A DNA stretch of 50,371 bases from a virus: positions 1 through 50,371 of IMG/VR virus record IMGVR_UViG_3300015371_000056. One strand, 5' to 3'. Position 1 is the first letter of the stretch; every line of letters begins with the position of its first letter. Positions 38,294 to 47,089 of this stretch are shown piece after piece. The notes beneath the pieces are model-generated. The model did no database searches, was not told the origin of the DNA, and saw only the letters and a list, made by a program, of their open reading frames with translations. Made by a program: the position numbers and the translations under genes.

Positions 38294-38391
38294 TGGATCA
38301 GCACCCTGCCTGGACAGAAATCGGTGTCCAGACAATCGGTGCTGAAGCACATGCTGAGAAGCAACTGAGGAAGAGGGAACCTTACATCTAG
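38161..38391 (+). CDS. Tail chaperone T extension, reached by -1 frameshift
   Basis: In the -1 frame the stretch from 38161 is open to TAG at 38389. It reads like a T domain: GRWLATEGATGSCPWWFRIV, RAADRLGCRPWELMDQHPAW, IGAEAHAEKQLRKREPYI. The -1 frame has a stop at 38158-38160, so the shift must occur after it and before the G stop at 38293. No canonical X-XXY-YYZ is seen. Runs CCCCTTCCCC (38166-38175) and GGGGCGGG (38181-38188) are the best slip sites. The stop directly abuts the tape measure ATG. Confidence 0.75.
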   Translation, partial: LSPFPTEGRDLGRWLATEGATGSCPWWFRIVRAADRLGCRPWELMDQHPAWTEIGVQTIGAEAHAEKQLRKREPYI

Positions 38392-41300
38392 ATGGCACTG
38401 ACTGTTGCTCAGCTCGTTGCCCGCCTGTCTGCTGATACCTCTGGGTTCTACAAAGGTATGGCAATCGCTAATGCGTCACTTGTGCGCACGGGCGGCATTG
38501 TCAAGAAGGTAGCAGCGGGCGCCGGGCTGGCGACAGTTGCCATGGGTTACATGGCACTGACTGCTGCTGGCGATTTCCAGCAGAGTATGAACGTCCTTCA
38601 GGCTGTTTCTGAGGCAACAACAAACCAGCTTGGTAGGATGCGTAAAGAGGCTATCGCACTTGGAGAAGACTTCAAGTTGCCTAACACCTCAGCGAAGGAT
38701 GCTGCGGATGCGATGGTCGAGCTGTCAAAGGGTGGTTTGTCTGTCAATCAGATTCTTACTGCCACTCGCGGAACAATCCAGCTTTCTCTTGCTTCCAATG
38801 AGGATCTAGCTACCTCTGCTATGTTCGTGGCGCGTTCTCTCAAGGCGTTTGGTCTTGGGGGTAGTCATGCAACTGAGATTGCTAACCTCATGGCAGCAGC
38901 AGCGAATAAATCAACTGCAGAGATGTCAGACCTGGAACTTGGTGTGCAGAATGCTTCAGCACAGTTCTCAGGTGCTGGGTACAAAGTTCAGACACTGGCC
39001 GTTGCTCTTGCTGAACTTGCAGATAGAGGTCTGAATGGGTCAATCGCTGGTACTTCTCTGAAGTACATGCTGCAGCGTCTGGAGAATCCAACGACTGCTG
39101 CTGCAGCAGCGCTAGCGAAGTTCAACTTCCACCTTGCTGATTCTAAGGGTCACATCCTCCCACTGAGGGACATCATTGGCCAGTTCTCCCGTGGCCTTGC
39201 TAACCAGACACAGGTGCAAAAGCAGCAGACACTGAATACCATCTTTGGGCAGCGCGCTAATGCAGCGATGTTTAAGTTGGTTCAGGGAGGCACCAGTACT
39301 TGGGATAGCTACACCAAGAAGATCGTAGGTACGAATGCTGCTCAGAAGATGGCTGAGGCACGCACTAAGGGCTTCAATGGTGCTATGGGTGCTCTTAACT
39401 CAGCGTTCTCGACGTTCCTTATCAAGATCGGCACACCACTTCTCGGGCCAATGGAGCGTGCCATCAGAGCAGTGGCAAGGTTCATCGAGAGTGTCAACAC
39501 TGATGCCATGATTAAGTTTGGCGCTGGTGTTGCGCACCTGATTGGCAGGTTTGTTGACTTTGCCAAGCAGATCCCGCACGTCGGTGACATTCTGAAGATA
39601 CTGCTTGCTGGCTTCTTGGCGTTCGAGGGTGTTGCTGCTGTTACTGCAATCATCACCCTCCTTACTGGTGCATTCACAGCACTGAATGCTGCAATGTTTG
39701 CTAACCCAGTTGGCCTGGTGGTTGGTGCTATAGCAGCACTCGCTGTTGGCTTCTACTTGCTGTACCAGAGATCTGAAACCTTCAGAAATATCATCCAGTC
39801 TATCTGGAGTTTCCTCAAGGGGCCATTCGTCAATGTGTTCATCGCAATTAAGAATGCAGTAGTGGCTGCTGCACACTGGGTTGCTAGTGCTTTCAGAGAT
39901 ATGAAGGCTGTAGTGGTAACTCAAACAGGTGGAATTCGCTTGGTCATCAGTGCAGCATGGTCAGTCATAACTGGTTTGTTCAGAACTTTCATGACCAGTA
40001 TCAAAACTATCTGGAGTATCGGATGGCCGATACTGGGAGCTGTTGTTAAGACAACGTGGGCAATAATCAAGACGGTGGTCATGACAGGCCTGAGGCAGAT
40101 CAGAGATATCGTTAATATCGTCATGGGCCTCCTCCGTGGTGACTGGGGGAGGGCATGGCGTGGCCTGAAGAGTTTGGTCAGAGACACACTAAGTGGAATC
40201 GGAACTCTTACCTCCAATGTTCTCCATGGAATTGTTAACATCGCTTACACAGCTGCTAAGAGCATTGGTAGTGGAATCATCCATGGAATCATTGATGGCG
40301 TTAAGGGGCTCGCTGGTGACTTGGCTGGTGCTGTAAAAGGTGCCGTAACTGGTGCTATCGGAGGCCTTGCTGGTCATCTTGGGATCCACTCTCCTTCAAC
40401 CGTCACTCGTGACAAGATCGGAAAGCCTCTTGCCGCTGGTATCATCGAAGGGTTCCTTCTTGGGATCAGAGATCTACCTGAGAAAATGAACAGTTCGCTG
40501 CGTTCTGCGCTTGAACGCGGTCAGCAGATTGTCAGTGCTCAACTCAGTCTCTTCCAGGATAAGTTCTCTCGCTTCTCTGACTATGTCAACCAGGCCTTTG
40601 ACGCTATCAGTGCTGCTCATCTTGGCCCGAAGGGGTCACTGCTGCAGAAGCTGATTACACAGCATGACCAGGCTCAGTTGAAGGATCAACTGAATCAGGC
40701 AAATCAGTCAGTAGCAGATGCACAGAAGCAACTTATCGCTGCTCAAGGCGCGACTTACGACTCTGCCCAGTCGCGTGCTGAGGCCATCGCACAGGCTGAA
40801 AAGGCTCTGACTGATGCCATTGCTCAGCAGAAGGAAGCTCAGTACCAGATCAGGATTGCCAAGCTTCAGAAGGAGGCTGACGAAGAGGATAAGCAGTACC
40901 AGGCACGCCGCAATCTGCAGAAGCAGCATCTTGACGACCTTCTCGCTAACTTCGAGAAGCAGATGCAGAGGCATCCAGAGAGGGCAGCATTTTGGCAGCA
41001 CAAGATCACTGAAACGCTGAGGAAGTATGGCATCACCTATCAATCAGCAGGTGCTGCAATGGGTGATGCTTTCGCTCTTGGCCTGCGCCAGTCTGAACAC
41101 GCAATTGAGGCTGAAATCAAGAAGATCGCCAGGATCATCGAAAGGTACCTGCGACTGCATTCTCCTGCAGAGACAGGACCACTGTCCAGCCTGCACCAGT
41201 GGTGGGCACCCTTCGCAGGCGTACTGACATCAGGCCTTGACCCGTCTGTGGTTCGCTCTGCTGCTCTCGGGATGGCAGACGCATCCCGGGTTCCGTATCA

Positions 41301-41490
41301 AGGTGGGTCCTCGGCAGGCCTTGCTCGCGCGTCTGCTGCGGGAGGTATGGCTGCGCCTTACCAGATTGTCGTCCCAGTGTCAGGTAACACCTTCCTGACC
41401 AACGAGCGTGAGACACTGCGTGCTATCAGTGACGCGCTTGCCAAAGTGTCTCCTAACAGTGACTCACGTCTCCAGTTGAGGCCAGCATGA
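38392..41490 (+). CDS. Tape measure protein, 1032 aa
   Basis: The TP901-type core is visible near the start (FQQSMNVLQAVSEATTNQLG, LAEAL-like ALAELADRGLNGSIAGTSLK). Hydrophobic segments follow at about 395-480 (ILKILLAGFLAFEGVAAVTA, MFANPVGLVVGAIAALAVGF). The later part has a coiled coil (AQAEKALTDAIAQQKEAQYQ) and a C-terminal HSPAETGPL repeat of the earlier LGIHSPSTV. Its length would set a tail of roughly 150 nm by the usual 0.15 nm per residue rule. Confidence 0.9.
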   Translation: MALTVAQLVARLSADTSGFYKGMAIANASLVRTGGIVKKVAAGAGLATVAMGYMALTAAGDFQQSMNVLQAVSEATTNQLGRMRKEAIALGEDFKLPNTSAKDAADAMVELSKGGLSVNQILTATRGTIQLSLASNEDLATSAMFVARSLKAFGLGGSHATEIANLMAAAANKSTAEMSDLELGVQNASAQFSGAGYKVQTLAVALAELADRGLNGSIAGTSLKYMLQRLENPTTAAAAALAKFNFHLADSKGHILPLRDIIGQFSRGLANQTQVQKQQTLNTIFGQRANAAMFKLVQGGTSTWDSYTKKIVGTNAAQKMAEARTKGFNGAMGALNSAFSTFLIKIGTPLLGPMERAIRAVARFIESVNTDAMIKFGAGVAHLIGRFVDFAKQIPHVGDILKILLAGFLAFEGVAAVTAIITLLTGAFTALNAAMFANPVGLVVGAIAALAVGFYLLYQRSETFRNIIQSIWSFLKGPFVNVFIAIKNAVVAAAHWVASAFRDMKAVVVTQTGGIRLVISAAWSVITGLFRTFMTSIKTIWSIGWPILGAVVKTTWAIIKTVVMTGLRQIRDIVNIVMGLLRGDWGRAWRGLKSLVRDTLSGIGTLTSNVLHGIVNIAYTAAKSIGSGIIHGIIDGVKGLAGDLAGAVKGAVTGAIGGLAGHLGIHSPSTVTRDKIGKPLAAGIIEGFLLGIRDLPEKMNSSLRSALERGQQIVSAQLSLFQDKFSRFSDYVNQAFDAISAAHLGPKGSLLQKLITQHDQAQLKDQLNQANQSVADAQKQLIAAQGATYDSAQSRAEAIAQAEKALTDAIAQQKEAQYQIRIAKLQKEADEEDKQYQARRNLQKQHLDDLLANFEKQMQRHPERAAFWQHKITETLRKYGITYQSAGAAMGDAFALGLRQSEHAIEAEIKKIARIIERYLRLHSPAETGPLSSLHQWWAPFAGVLTSGLDPSVVRSAALGMADASRVPYQGGSSAGLARASAAGGMAAPYQIVVPVSGNTFLTNERETLRAISDALAKVSPNSDSRLQLRPA

Positions 41491-42734
41491 GTGCTGCACT
41501 GTACCGCTTGCGGGTAGGTTGGTCTGGACGCTTCGCTGGTTACTTCAAGGTAGGCGTTTCCCTCATCGCGCCTGCTACTGACTCCCCTGGGTATGACCGT
41601 CTAGGTGATAACATCGCTATTCCTAACTACGGCGGTGCTTATGACACCATCGCTGACGACAAGTACGGCATTCTAAACTTCGGCCTCACGCGAGGAAGGG
41701 ACGATCAGTTTGCCAACATGCTTGCTGGTCAGTTGGAGGTGACCTTTAATGATGTCTGGCCAGGAAGGTACAATCCGAAGAATCCTTCTTCACCCCTCTT
41801 CGGTGATATCTTGCCGATGCGTCCCTGCTGCTTCGATGCAACACTCGATGGAGGCTCATCCTGGATTCAACTGTTCAATGGGTGGCTTGCTGAGGTAGGA
41901 AGCGATGTGGATGTCGGAGGGTCAGCGAAGTTCACCTTTAAGGATCTGTTTCTATGGCTGGAAAGAGCGAAGAATGTCACTATTGCTCCTACTGGACCTA
42001 CTACAGTAGGTGCAGTGATAAATCTTTGCCTCGATGCTGTTGGGTGGCCTGCGACACTTAGAAATATCTCTACTGGGTCGTCCATTGACGATTTCTCCCT
42101 TTCCCAGGGAACCTCAGTCCTAACTGCTCTAGCAGAACTCCTTCAGGTGGACCTTGGGTACTTCTTCCACTCGCGCGATGGTTACGCAACCTACTGGGAT
42201 CGCTATGAGATGGCAAGGAAGGTATCAATTGGCACCTTCCAAATTGCTAAGGCTGCCAACCCTGGCTTGTCCCTGGACAACGTGCGCAACACTGCTACAG
42301 CCACTAAGACGGGTGGTGTGCAGCAATACTGGGAGGACACAGAGTCAGTCAATGCTTACACAGCGAATGCTTGGGACGACGTTGAGTCTCCGTACTTCCT
42401 CAACGACAACGATGCTCTTGGCTTCTGCCAGATGAAAGTTGCCATGGGCGCAGTTCCAGCAGTACCTGTCTGGACCTACACAGTGCAGGAAGGTCCATCA
42501 GGCTATCTTCCTCTGATCCTCCAGGCAGAGTTCCTAGACCGAGTCTCGATTGACGCCTATGGTCAGGTAGGTGACTACTATGTGCAGAAGATGGTTCACC
42601 GAGGAGAAGGTGGCGCACTTCACCAAACTGACTGGACGTTGTCAGAGAAGCCTTTCAGCAATCCATTCCTCGTTGGTGTATCTACAATCGCACCAGCGTC
42701 CAACTCAGCCGGTTACGACCGCATCTGGCACTAA
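41487..42734 (+). CDS. Minor tail / baseplate hub-like protein, 415 aa
   Basis: It follows the tape measure with a 4-nt overlap, the position of Dit/hub proteins. It has EVTFNDVWPGRYNPKNPSSP, FNGWLAEVGSDVDVGGSAKF and TALAELLQVDLGYFFHSRDG, typical of this class in actinophages. The motif VGVSLIAPATDSPGYDRL near the N-terminus returns as VGVSTIAPASNSAGYDRI at the extreme C-terminus. Confidence 0.75.
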   Translation: MSAALYRLRVGWSGRFAGYFKVGVSLIAPATDSPGYDRLGDNIAIPNYGGAYDTIADDKYGILNFGLTRGRDDQFANMLAGQLEVTFNDVWPGRYNPKNPSSPLFGDILPMRPCCFDATLDGGSSWIQLFNGWLAEVGSDVDVGGSAKFTFKDLFLWLERAKNVTIAPTGPTTVGAVINLCLDAVGWPATLRNISTGSSIDDFSLSQGTSVLTALAELLQVDLGYFFHSRDGYATYWDRYEMARKVSIGTFQIAKAANPGLSLDNVRNTATATKTGGVQQYWEDTESVNAYTANAWDDVESPYFLNDNDALGFCQMKVAMGAVPAVPVWTYTVQEGPSGYLPLILQAEFLDRVSIDAYGQVGDYYVQKMVHRGEGGALHQTDWTLSEKPFSNPFLVGVSTIAPASNSAGYDRIWH

Positions 42735-42743
42735 GGAGGGCAG

Positions 42744-43754
42744 ATGAGCCGCTTCGCAGCACTTGCAACACTGAACGTAAACGATGCCCTTCCCGATGCG
42801 TGGGTGGATGAGGTAAAGGTCTTGCATGACTACCTCGGCCTGGCAGGGGCAGACCTTGCATCAGCTGGAACTATCACTATCACTGCTGAGTACCACAGGG
42901 TGACTGGTTCGACTCAGATCAACACCATTAACGATGGGTCAACTCAGAACAAGGGTCAGATTGTTCGTCTCAACCTGGCCAATGGAACGACCTTCGGGAC
43001 TTCTGGCAATATCACCACGATCACTGGGGGCACCTCAACTTACGCTGCTGGAACTATTGCCACCTTCATGTGGGATGGTACTTCGAAGTGGCTTGAGGTT
43101 GGTACTGGAGATCCAATTGATGGTGCGTATGCAGGTGCCTCACAGGGAGTATTGAGTTCTTTGTTTATTGGTGGTGGGCAAGCCACTCTAGGTTCCTGGA
43201 ACGGTGTAAGTCTTGACAAGGTAGGTGGGATTCTTGTGGAGGCGGCAGGAGCCGGAACTGGTGCACTGCAGGCTGCTGTCAATGGTGACACTGTAGCGCG
43301 ATTTATTGCTCTTACTGGTGGCGGGTTGCGCTGGGGGCCTGGTGGTGGTACTGCAGTTGACACAACGGTTGACCGCAGTGCGGCAGGTGCACTCCTCGTC
43401 GGCAATGTCTTGCGCTATACGAAGCTTGCTGCCACCTATGGGACCACGGTAACCATCGACGCACGAGCAGGTGTGTACCACCAGATCAGTGTGACCAACG
43501 GTACTGCCTTCACCATTGCTGCACCAACCAATCCGCCAGGTTCTCTAGAGACTCAGGACTTGGTCATCGAGATCATTAACAGCAGTGGTGGCGCGATGGG
43601 GGCAGTGACCTGGAACGCAATCTTCAGGCCACTCTCTGCTGGTCAGCCAGTCAACTACACCAACCCAGCAAATGGTTCACGCCGTTCAACTCACTGGCGC
43701 TGGAATGGTGGAGCATGGATCTGGGTTGGCGCAAACTCGATTGACTACACATAA
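42744..43754 (+). CDS. Tail fibre-like protein, 336 aa
   Basis: Gly/Thr-rich beta repeats (TITITAEYHRVTGSTQINTI, GNITTITGGTSTYAAGTIAT) lead to a C-terminal domain with HQISVTNGTAFTIAAPTNPP and HWRWNGGAWIWVG, common at the tips of phage fibres. It probably binds the host surface. AAGGAGG-type site upstream. Confidence 0.75.
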   Translation: MSRFAALATLNVNDALPDAWVDEVKVLHDYLGLAGADLASAGTITITAEYHRVTGSTQINTINDGSTQNKGQIVRLNLANGTTFGTSGNITTITGGTSTYAAGTIATFMWDGTSKWLEVGTGDPIDGAYAGASQGVLSSLFIGGGQATLGSWNGVSLDKVGGILVEAAGAGTGALQAAVNGDTVARFIALTGGGLRWGPGGGTAVDTTVDRSAAGALLVGNVLRYTKLAATYGTTVTIDARAGVYHQISVTNGTAFTIAAPTNPPGSLETQDLVIEIINSSGGAMGAVTWNAIFRPLSAGQPVNYTNPANGSRRSTHWRWNGGAWIWVGANSIDYT

Positions 43755-43765
43755 GGAGGTGAATG

Positions 43766-43954
43766 ATGAGTACACCACCGAATAAGCCTGTTAAGCCTGG
43801 CTACCAGACGACTGAGTTCTGGGTGACCCTTGCCATCGTGATTGGGTCACTGACAGCGACGCTGGCAGGCAACCTGCCTGACAAGTACGCTGCGATTGCT
43901 ACTGCAGTGTCTGCTGCTGCCTATGCCATCGCGCGAGGCATCGCTAAGCACTGA
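43766..43954 (+). CDS. Holin-like protein, 63 aa
   Basis: A short polar start (MSTPPNKPVKPGYQTTEF) precedes two membrane helices (WVTLAIVIGSLTATLAG and YAAIATAVSAAAYAIARG) and a basic end. This is the shape of small class II holins. ATG 43766 has AAGGAGG 6 nt upstream. Last gene of the late operon before the terminator. Confidence 0.75.
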   Translation: MSTPPNKPVKPGYQTTEFWVTLAIVIGSLTATLAGNLPDKYAAIATAVSAAAYAIARGIAKH

Positions 43955-43982
43955 GAGATCCCTCCAGGCGAGGGGTGTGACG

Positions 43983-44031
43983 GGCGGGATCCGGATTTGG
44001 CGCTCTCCTTACCGGATCCCGCCTGCTTTTA
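43983..44031 (+). terminator. Rho-independent terminator of the late operon
   Basis: GGCGGGATCCGG (43983-43994) and CCGGATCCCGCC (44012-44023) form a perfect 12-bp stem with a 17-nt loop, followed by TGCTTTTAG. Plus-strand direction. Confidence 0.85.
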
Positions 44032-44044
44032 GTTCTAAACGGGC

Positions 44045-44133
44045 GCGTCTGCTCGATGCTTACGGGACGCGAGTACCATGCCCAGTAACTATGTCGCGGA
44101 CGGTATGCCCTCCCGAGAGCGTCGAGCAGACGC
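44045..44133. repeat. Structured 16-bp inverted repeat in the convergent gap
   Basis: Arms 44045-44060 and 44118-44133 pair over 16 bp (one G-U). Inside, CGGGA/TCCCG (44063-44067, 44111-44115) and CGCGA/TCGCG (44068-44072, 44094-44098) stack on. GTACC (44073-44077) could pair with GGTAT (44102-44106) as a pseudoknot. It lies between the late terminator and the polymerase stop at 44178. It may be a small RNA, a protein-binding site or the leftward terminator. Confidence 0.5.
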
Positions 44134-44177
44134 AGGCAGACGTGGTATCTCGATTCTGCCCAGGACTGTGCGCGTGA

Positions 44178-46856
44178 CTAGGCGACGAGTTCAAGGGGTT
44201 CCTCCTCCTCGCCGAGTTCCTGCTCCAATGTGCGCACGCCGAAGTGTTCTGCCTCCTCCTTACACTCTCCCCAGTTCGGCCCGACTGCAACATCAGCGAC
44301 GAAGGGAAGGTTGTAAGGCAGCGATTCACCTACCTGGAATGGTGAGTGCTCAAGCGTGGGCAGTGTGACTTTGCAGAACTCTGGCAAGTCGTTCTCCATC
44401 GTTTCCTTGATAAGTGCAGCCACCTCGCGCACATGAGACACGAGACACTCCACCATGATCGAGTCGTGGACAGTGAACACTACTCTAGCCACTGCGGGAT
44501 CGAACTTCTCCATGAGGCGAACGATTGCCCAGGTCGTCATCTGAGCTGCGAATCCTTGAATGGGAGTGTTAACTGCCTGCCGCTCGATGTGCCCACGCTC
44601 TGAGTCGAGGATCAGATCGAAGCGCCTGCGATGCCCTGTGGGCGCCTCGACATACTGCTTCTGGAGGCTGTCCTTCTTGACTTCGTCCATCCAGTCGAAC
44701 AGGATCTTGTAGCCCACCTTGAACTTGGCGAAGTAAGCGTCAATCTCCTTGTTAGTCCATGAGCGCCCAGACATCTCGACCAGGTTGTCCATCTCAGGTC
44801 CAGTGGCGATGCTGCGTGCGCCTCGTCCATAGATCACGCCGAAGTTCATGCACTTAGCGAGGTACCTCTCGTACTTGGTGATCTTGCTCTTAGGCTTGTT
44901 CCACAGCATCAGCGCTACTTCTTGGTGGATGTCTGCTCCGTCTTTGTAAGCCTGGATGAGTACTTCATCCTGAGAGAAGAGACCTGCAACGCGGAGTTCC
45001 AACTGGCTATAGTCAGCTTCGAGAAGCATGCAACCATCTGCTGGGATGTATGCCTTACGGATGTCATAGCCAACATGGGACGCATCAGGGATGTTCTGCA
45101 GGTTTGGATTGCTGCACGAAGTTCGTCCAGTTGCCGTTCCGAAGTAGAAGTCACCTCTGATCCTTCCGTCGTCGTCAAGACGTTCAAGGAGGCCGTTCAC
45201 GTAAGTGCCAAGAATCTTGCTCTTCACGCGGTAGGAGAGAATGAGGTTGATTAGTTTGGCTGCTGCCGGGTAGTCCTTTGCAACTTGGCGAGCGAGAACC
45301 TTGAGAGTGTCACTGTTCGTTGTAACCTCTCCTGGCTTTCTCTTGTACGCATACCTACCGACCCCAGTCGGCATAGCGAGGCCGAGGCCTCCTTCATCCC
45401 CTGCATTGTAGAGAGCCTCCTTAACTTGCTTCGATGAGTTCGGGTTGAACTCTGGGCCTTTGGGATGCTCAGTTTCAGCCTGAACGATCTTCCGAATTTG
45501 CTCCATCTCTGACTCAAGGACCTCTTCAATGTGCGCCTTCATCTGGAGGAGGTAAGGAACGTCCACCTTCGCACCATCGAGTTCCATCCGCGCGAACGCC
45601 ATGGTCACTGGCACCAGGAGATCCTCGTGGTAGTCCCAGAGGCGTGAGGACTCTTCATCCATCCTCTCACGGATAGCAGGGAACAGTCTGGCTGTGTGGT
45701 AGCAATCCTCACCCATGTAGCGAAGCATCGACTCCCACATCTCTTCTTTGCGATCATCGCTAGGTGCTGACCAGAGATCCTTCGGGAGGGGAATCAGTGG
45801 CGCTACATCTTCGACTGGGATGTCACGTCCGACTCTCTTGCCACGCCAGTCAGGCTCCTCACCGAACGCCTCCTCGTGCCACTCGCGCCAGATCTTGCGT
45901 GCCTTCTCTGGATGCTCATCACAGAACGCTTCTCGCCAAGCGTCCTGCATCCCTGGGTGTGGATCTGCTTTGAAGTACTCGAACAGCCACTCTCCCATGT
46001 GGATGTCATACTCAGGTGCATCGAAGTAAAGACGAGAGAGTAGTTTCAACCCAAGGTGCCTGTAGCGATTGAGCGGACGTTCGTCCAATGTGTATTGCAT
46101 CAGCATCGTGTCAGCAGGTTGCTGCTGAAAGGGGAAGATGCCGAAGTGATTCCAGATGTGCTTTACGTCGAACTTGGCGTTATGGAAGACGAAGCGTCCT
46201 TTGTAGCGCTTCAGGAAGGAGAGGACTTCCTTGCCGATGAGTTCATATGGGACACAGAGGACGTAGCCTGAATCATCCTGGTTAAGAGCTGCGAATCCGA
46301 TCCCGAGGACTTCAGCACCATAAGTGCGGATGCCTGTTGTCTCTGTATCGCAGCCAAGGAACGAAGCGTCGTGGAGATCTTTGAGGAGGGATAGATCCTT
46401 GCGGGTCTCAATGAGGATGGTTTCGATCTCTGGAAGATCCTGAGGCGCATCTTGCATACTCACTTTCTCTACATCGTGCGCGAGGTCACGAAAAAAGTCA
46501 GTGTCCTTGACGATGGTGGAGGGGGAGAATGAGCAGACAGTGAACTTACCATTAGGCGCCCAGAACCCACGGCCACGAATCCTAGTAATAGGCTTCACTG
46601 CATCCGCTTGGAAGACAGTTGCTGCCGAGATGGCACCAAGGCAGAGGATCTTGTCGTGCTTGCGTGACTCGGCAAGGATGCGCTCTGACTGAGGCAACCA
46701 ATCCTCAGGCTTGAGCTTCTTCAGTTCCTTGTCGCTCATCTTGCTGACGACGTTGGTCAGTTCATACTCTTCACCGAAGGCCTGCATCAGAGCATGAACG
46801 ATGTTCTTGTGGTGTCCTGAGAGGATCGGCGTATCGTGGACGACGAGAATGCTCAC
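44178..46856 (-). CDS. DNA polymerase I with N-terminal UDG-like and 3'-5' exonuclease domains
   Basis: Residues 1-130 look like a uracil-glycosylase fold (ILCLGAISAATVF near 70-82 and CSFSPSTIV near 108-116). The DEDD exonuclease starts at FLGCDTETTG (D170, E172) with FVFHNAKFDVKHIW further on. The polymerase has motif A EADYSQLELRVAG, motif B KCMNFGVIYGRGARSIA and motif C FTVHDSIM. At 892 aa it is the replicative polymerase of the phage. It ends about 150 nt from the late terminator. Overlaps the upstream gene by ATGA. Confidence 0.93.
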   Translation of the reverse strand: MSILVVHDTPILSGHHKNIVHALMQAFGEEYELTNVVSKMSDKELKKLKPEDWLPQSERILAESRKHDKILCLGAISAATVFQADAVKPITRIRGRGFWAPNGKFTVCSFSPSTIVKDTDFFRDLAHDVEKVSMQDAPQDLPEIETILIETRKDLSLLKDLHDASFLGCDTETTGIRTYGAEVLGIGFAALNQDDSGYVLCVPYELIGKEVLSFLKRYKGRFVFHNAKFDVKHIWNHFGIFPFQQQPADTMLMQYTLDERPLNRYRHLGLKLLSRLYFDAPEYDIHMGEWLFEYFKADPHPGMQDAWREAFCDEHPEKARKIWREWHEEAFGEEPDWRGKRVGRDIPVEDVAPLIPLPKDLWSAPSDDRKEEMWESMLRYMGEDCYHTARLFPAIRERMDEESSRLWDYHEDLLVPVTMAFARMELDGAKVDVPYLLQMKAHIEEVLESEMEQIRKIVQAETEHPKGPEFNPNSSKQVKEALYNAGDEGGLGLAMPTGVGRYAYKRKPGEVTTNSDTLKVLARQVAKDYPAAAKLINLILSYRVKSKILGTYVNGLLERLDDDGRIRGDFYFGTATGRTSCSNPNLQNIPDASHVGYDIRKAYIPADGCMLLEADYSQLELRVAGLFSQDEVLIQAYKDGADIHQEVALMLWNKPKSKITKYERYLAKCMNFGVIYGRGARSIATGPEMDNLVEMSGRSWTNKEIDAYFAKFKVGYKILFDWMDEVKKDSLQKQYVEAPTGHRRRFDLILDSERGHIERQAVNTPIQGFAAQMTTWAIVRLMEKFDPAVARVVFTVHDSIMVECLVSHVREVAALIKETMENDLPEFCKVTLPTLEHSPFQVGESLPYNLPFVADVAVGPNWGECKEEAEHFGVRTLEQELGEEEEPLELVA

Positions 46857-47089
46857 AGTTCTTCCTCGTACCTACGGCGGAAGACGAACAGTCCACCTAC
46901 CACTGTCTTGCCACCTGACAATTCGCAGTCGCTGTGTGCGAGAAACCAGTCGTCATCTGACTTGCACTCCTCAGGATCTCTAAACACTGAACACAACTCT
47001 CCAACTGCGTCCTTGCAGTCGCGCATAGCCTCTAGGAGTGCATCGTCGTAGTTAGGCCCACTGGCCTCTACCTTTATGTTCTCACACAC
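46853..47089 (-). CDS. Hypothetical protein, 78 aa
   Basis: It starts MCENIKVEASGPNYDDALLE and contains four Cys (one at position 2; DCKDAVGELCSVF; EECKSDD; HSDCELS). It ends RRRYEEEL. It sits between dpdA and the polymerase gene, coupled to both by overlap. No family recognised; it may be small and metal-binding. Confidence 0.65.
   Translation of the reverse strand: MCENIKVEASGPNYDDALLEAMRDCKDAVGELCSVFRDPEECKSDDDWFLAHSDCELSGGKTVVGGLFVFRRRYEEEL

Noticed and set aside
44078-44368. 96-aa plus-strand Arg/Pro-rich ORF
   Set aside because: It covers the polymerase 3' end and the structured gap; composition is typical of an antisense shadow.
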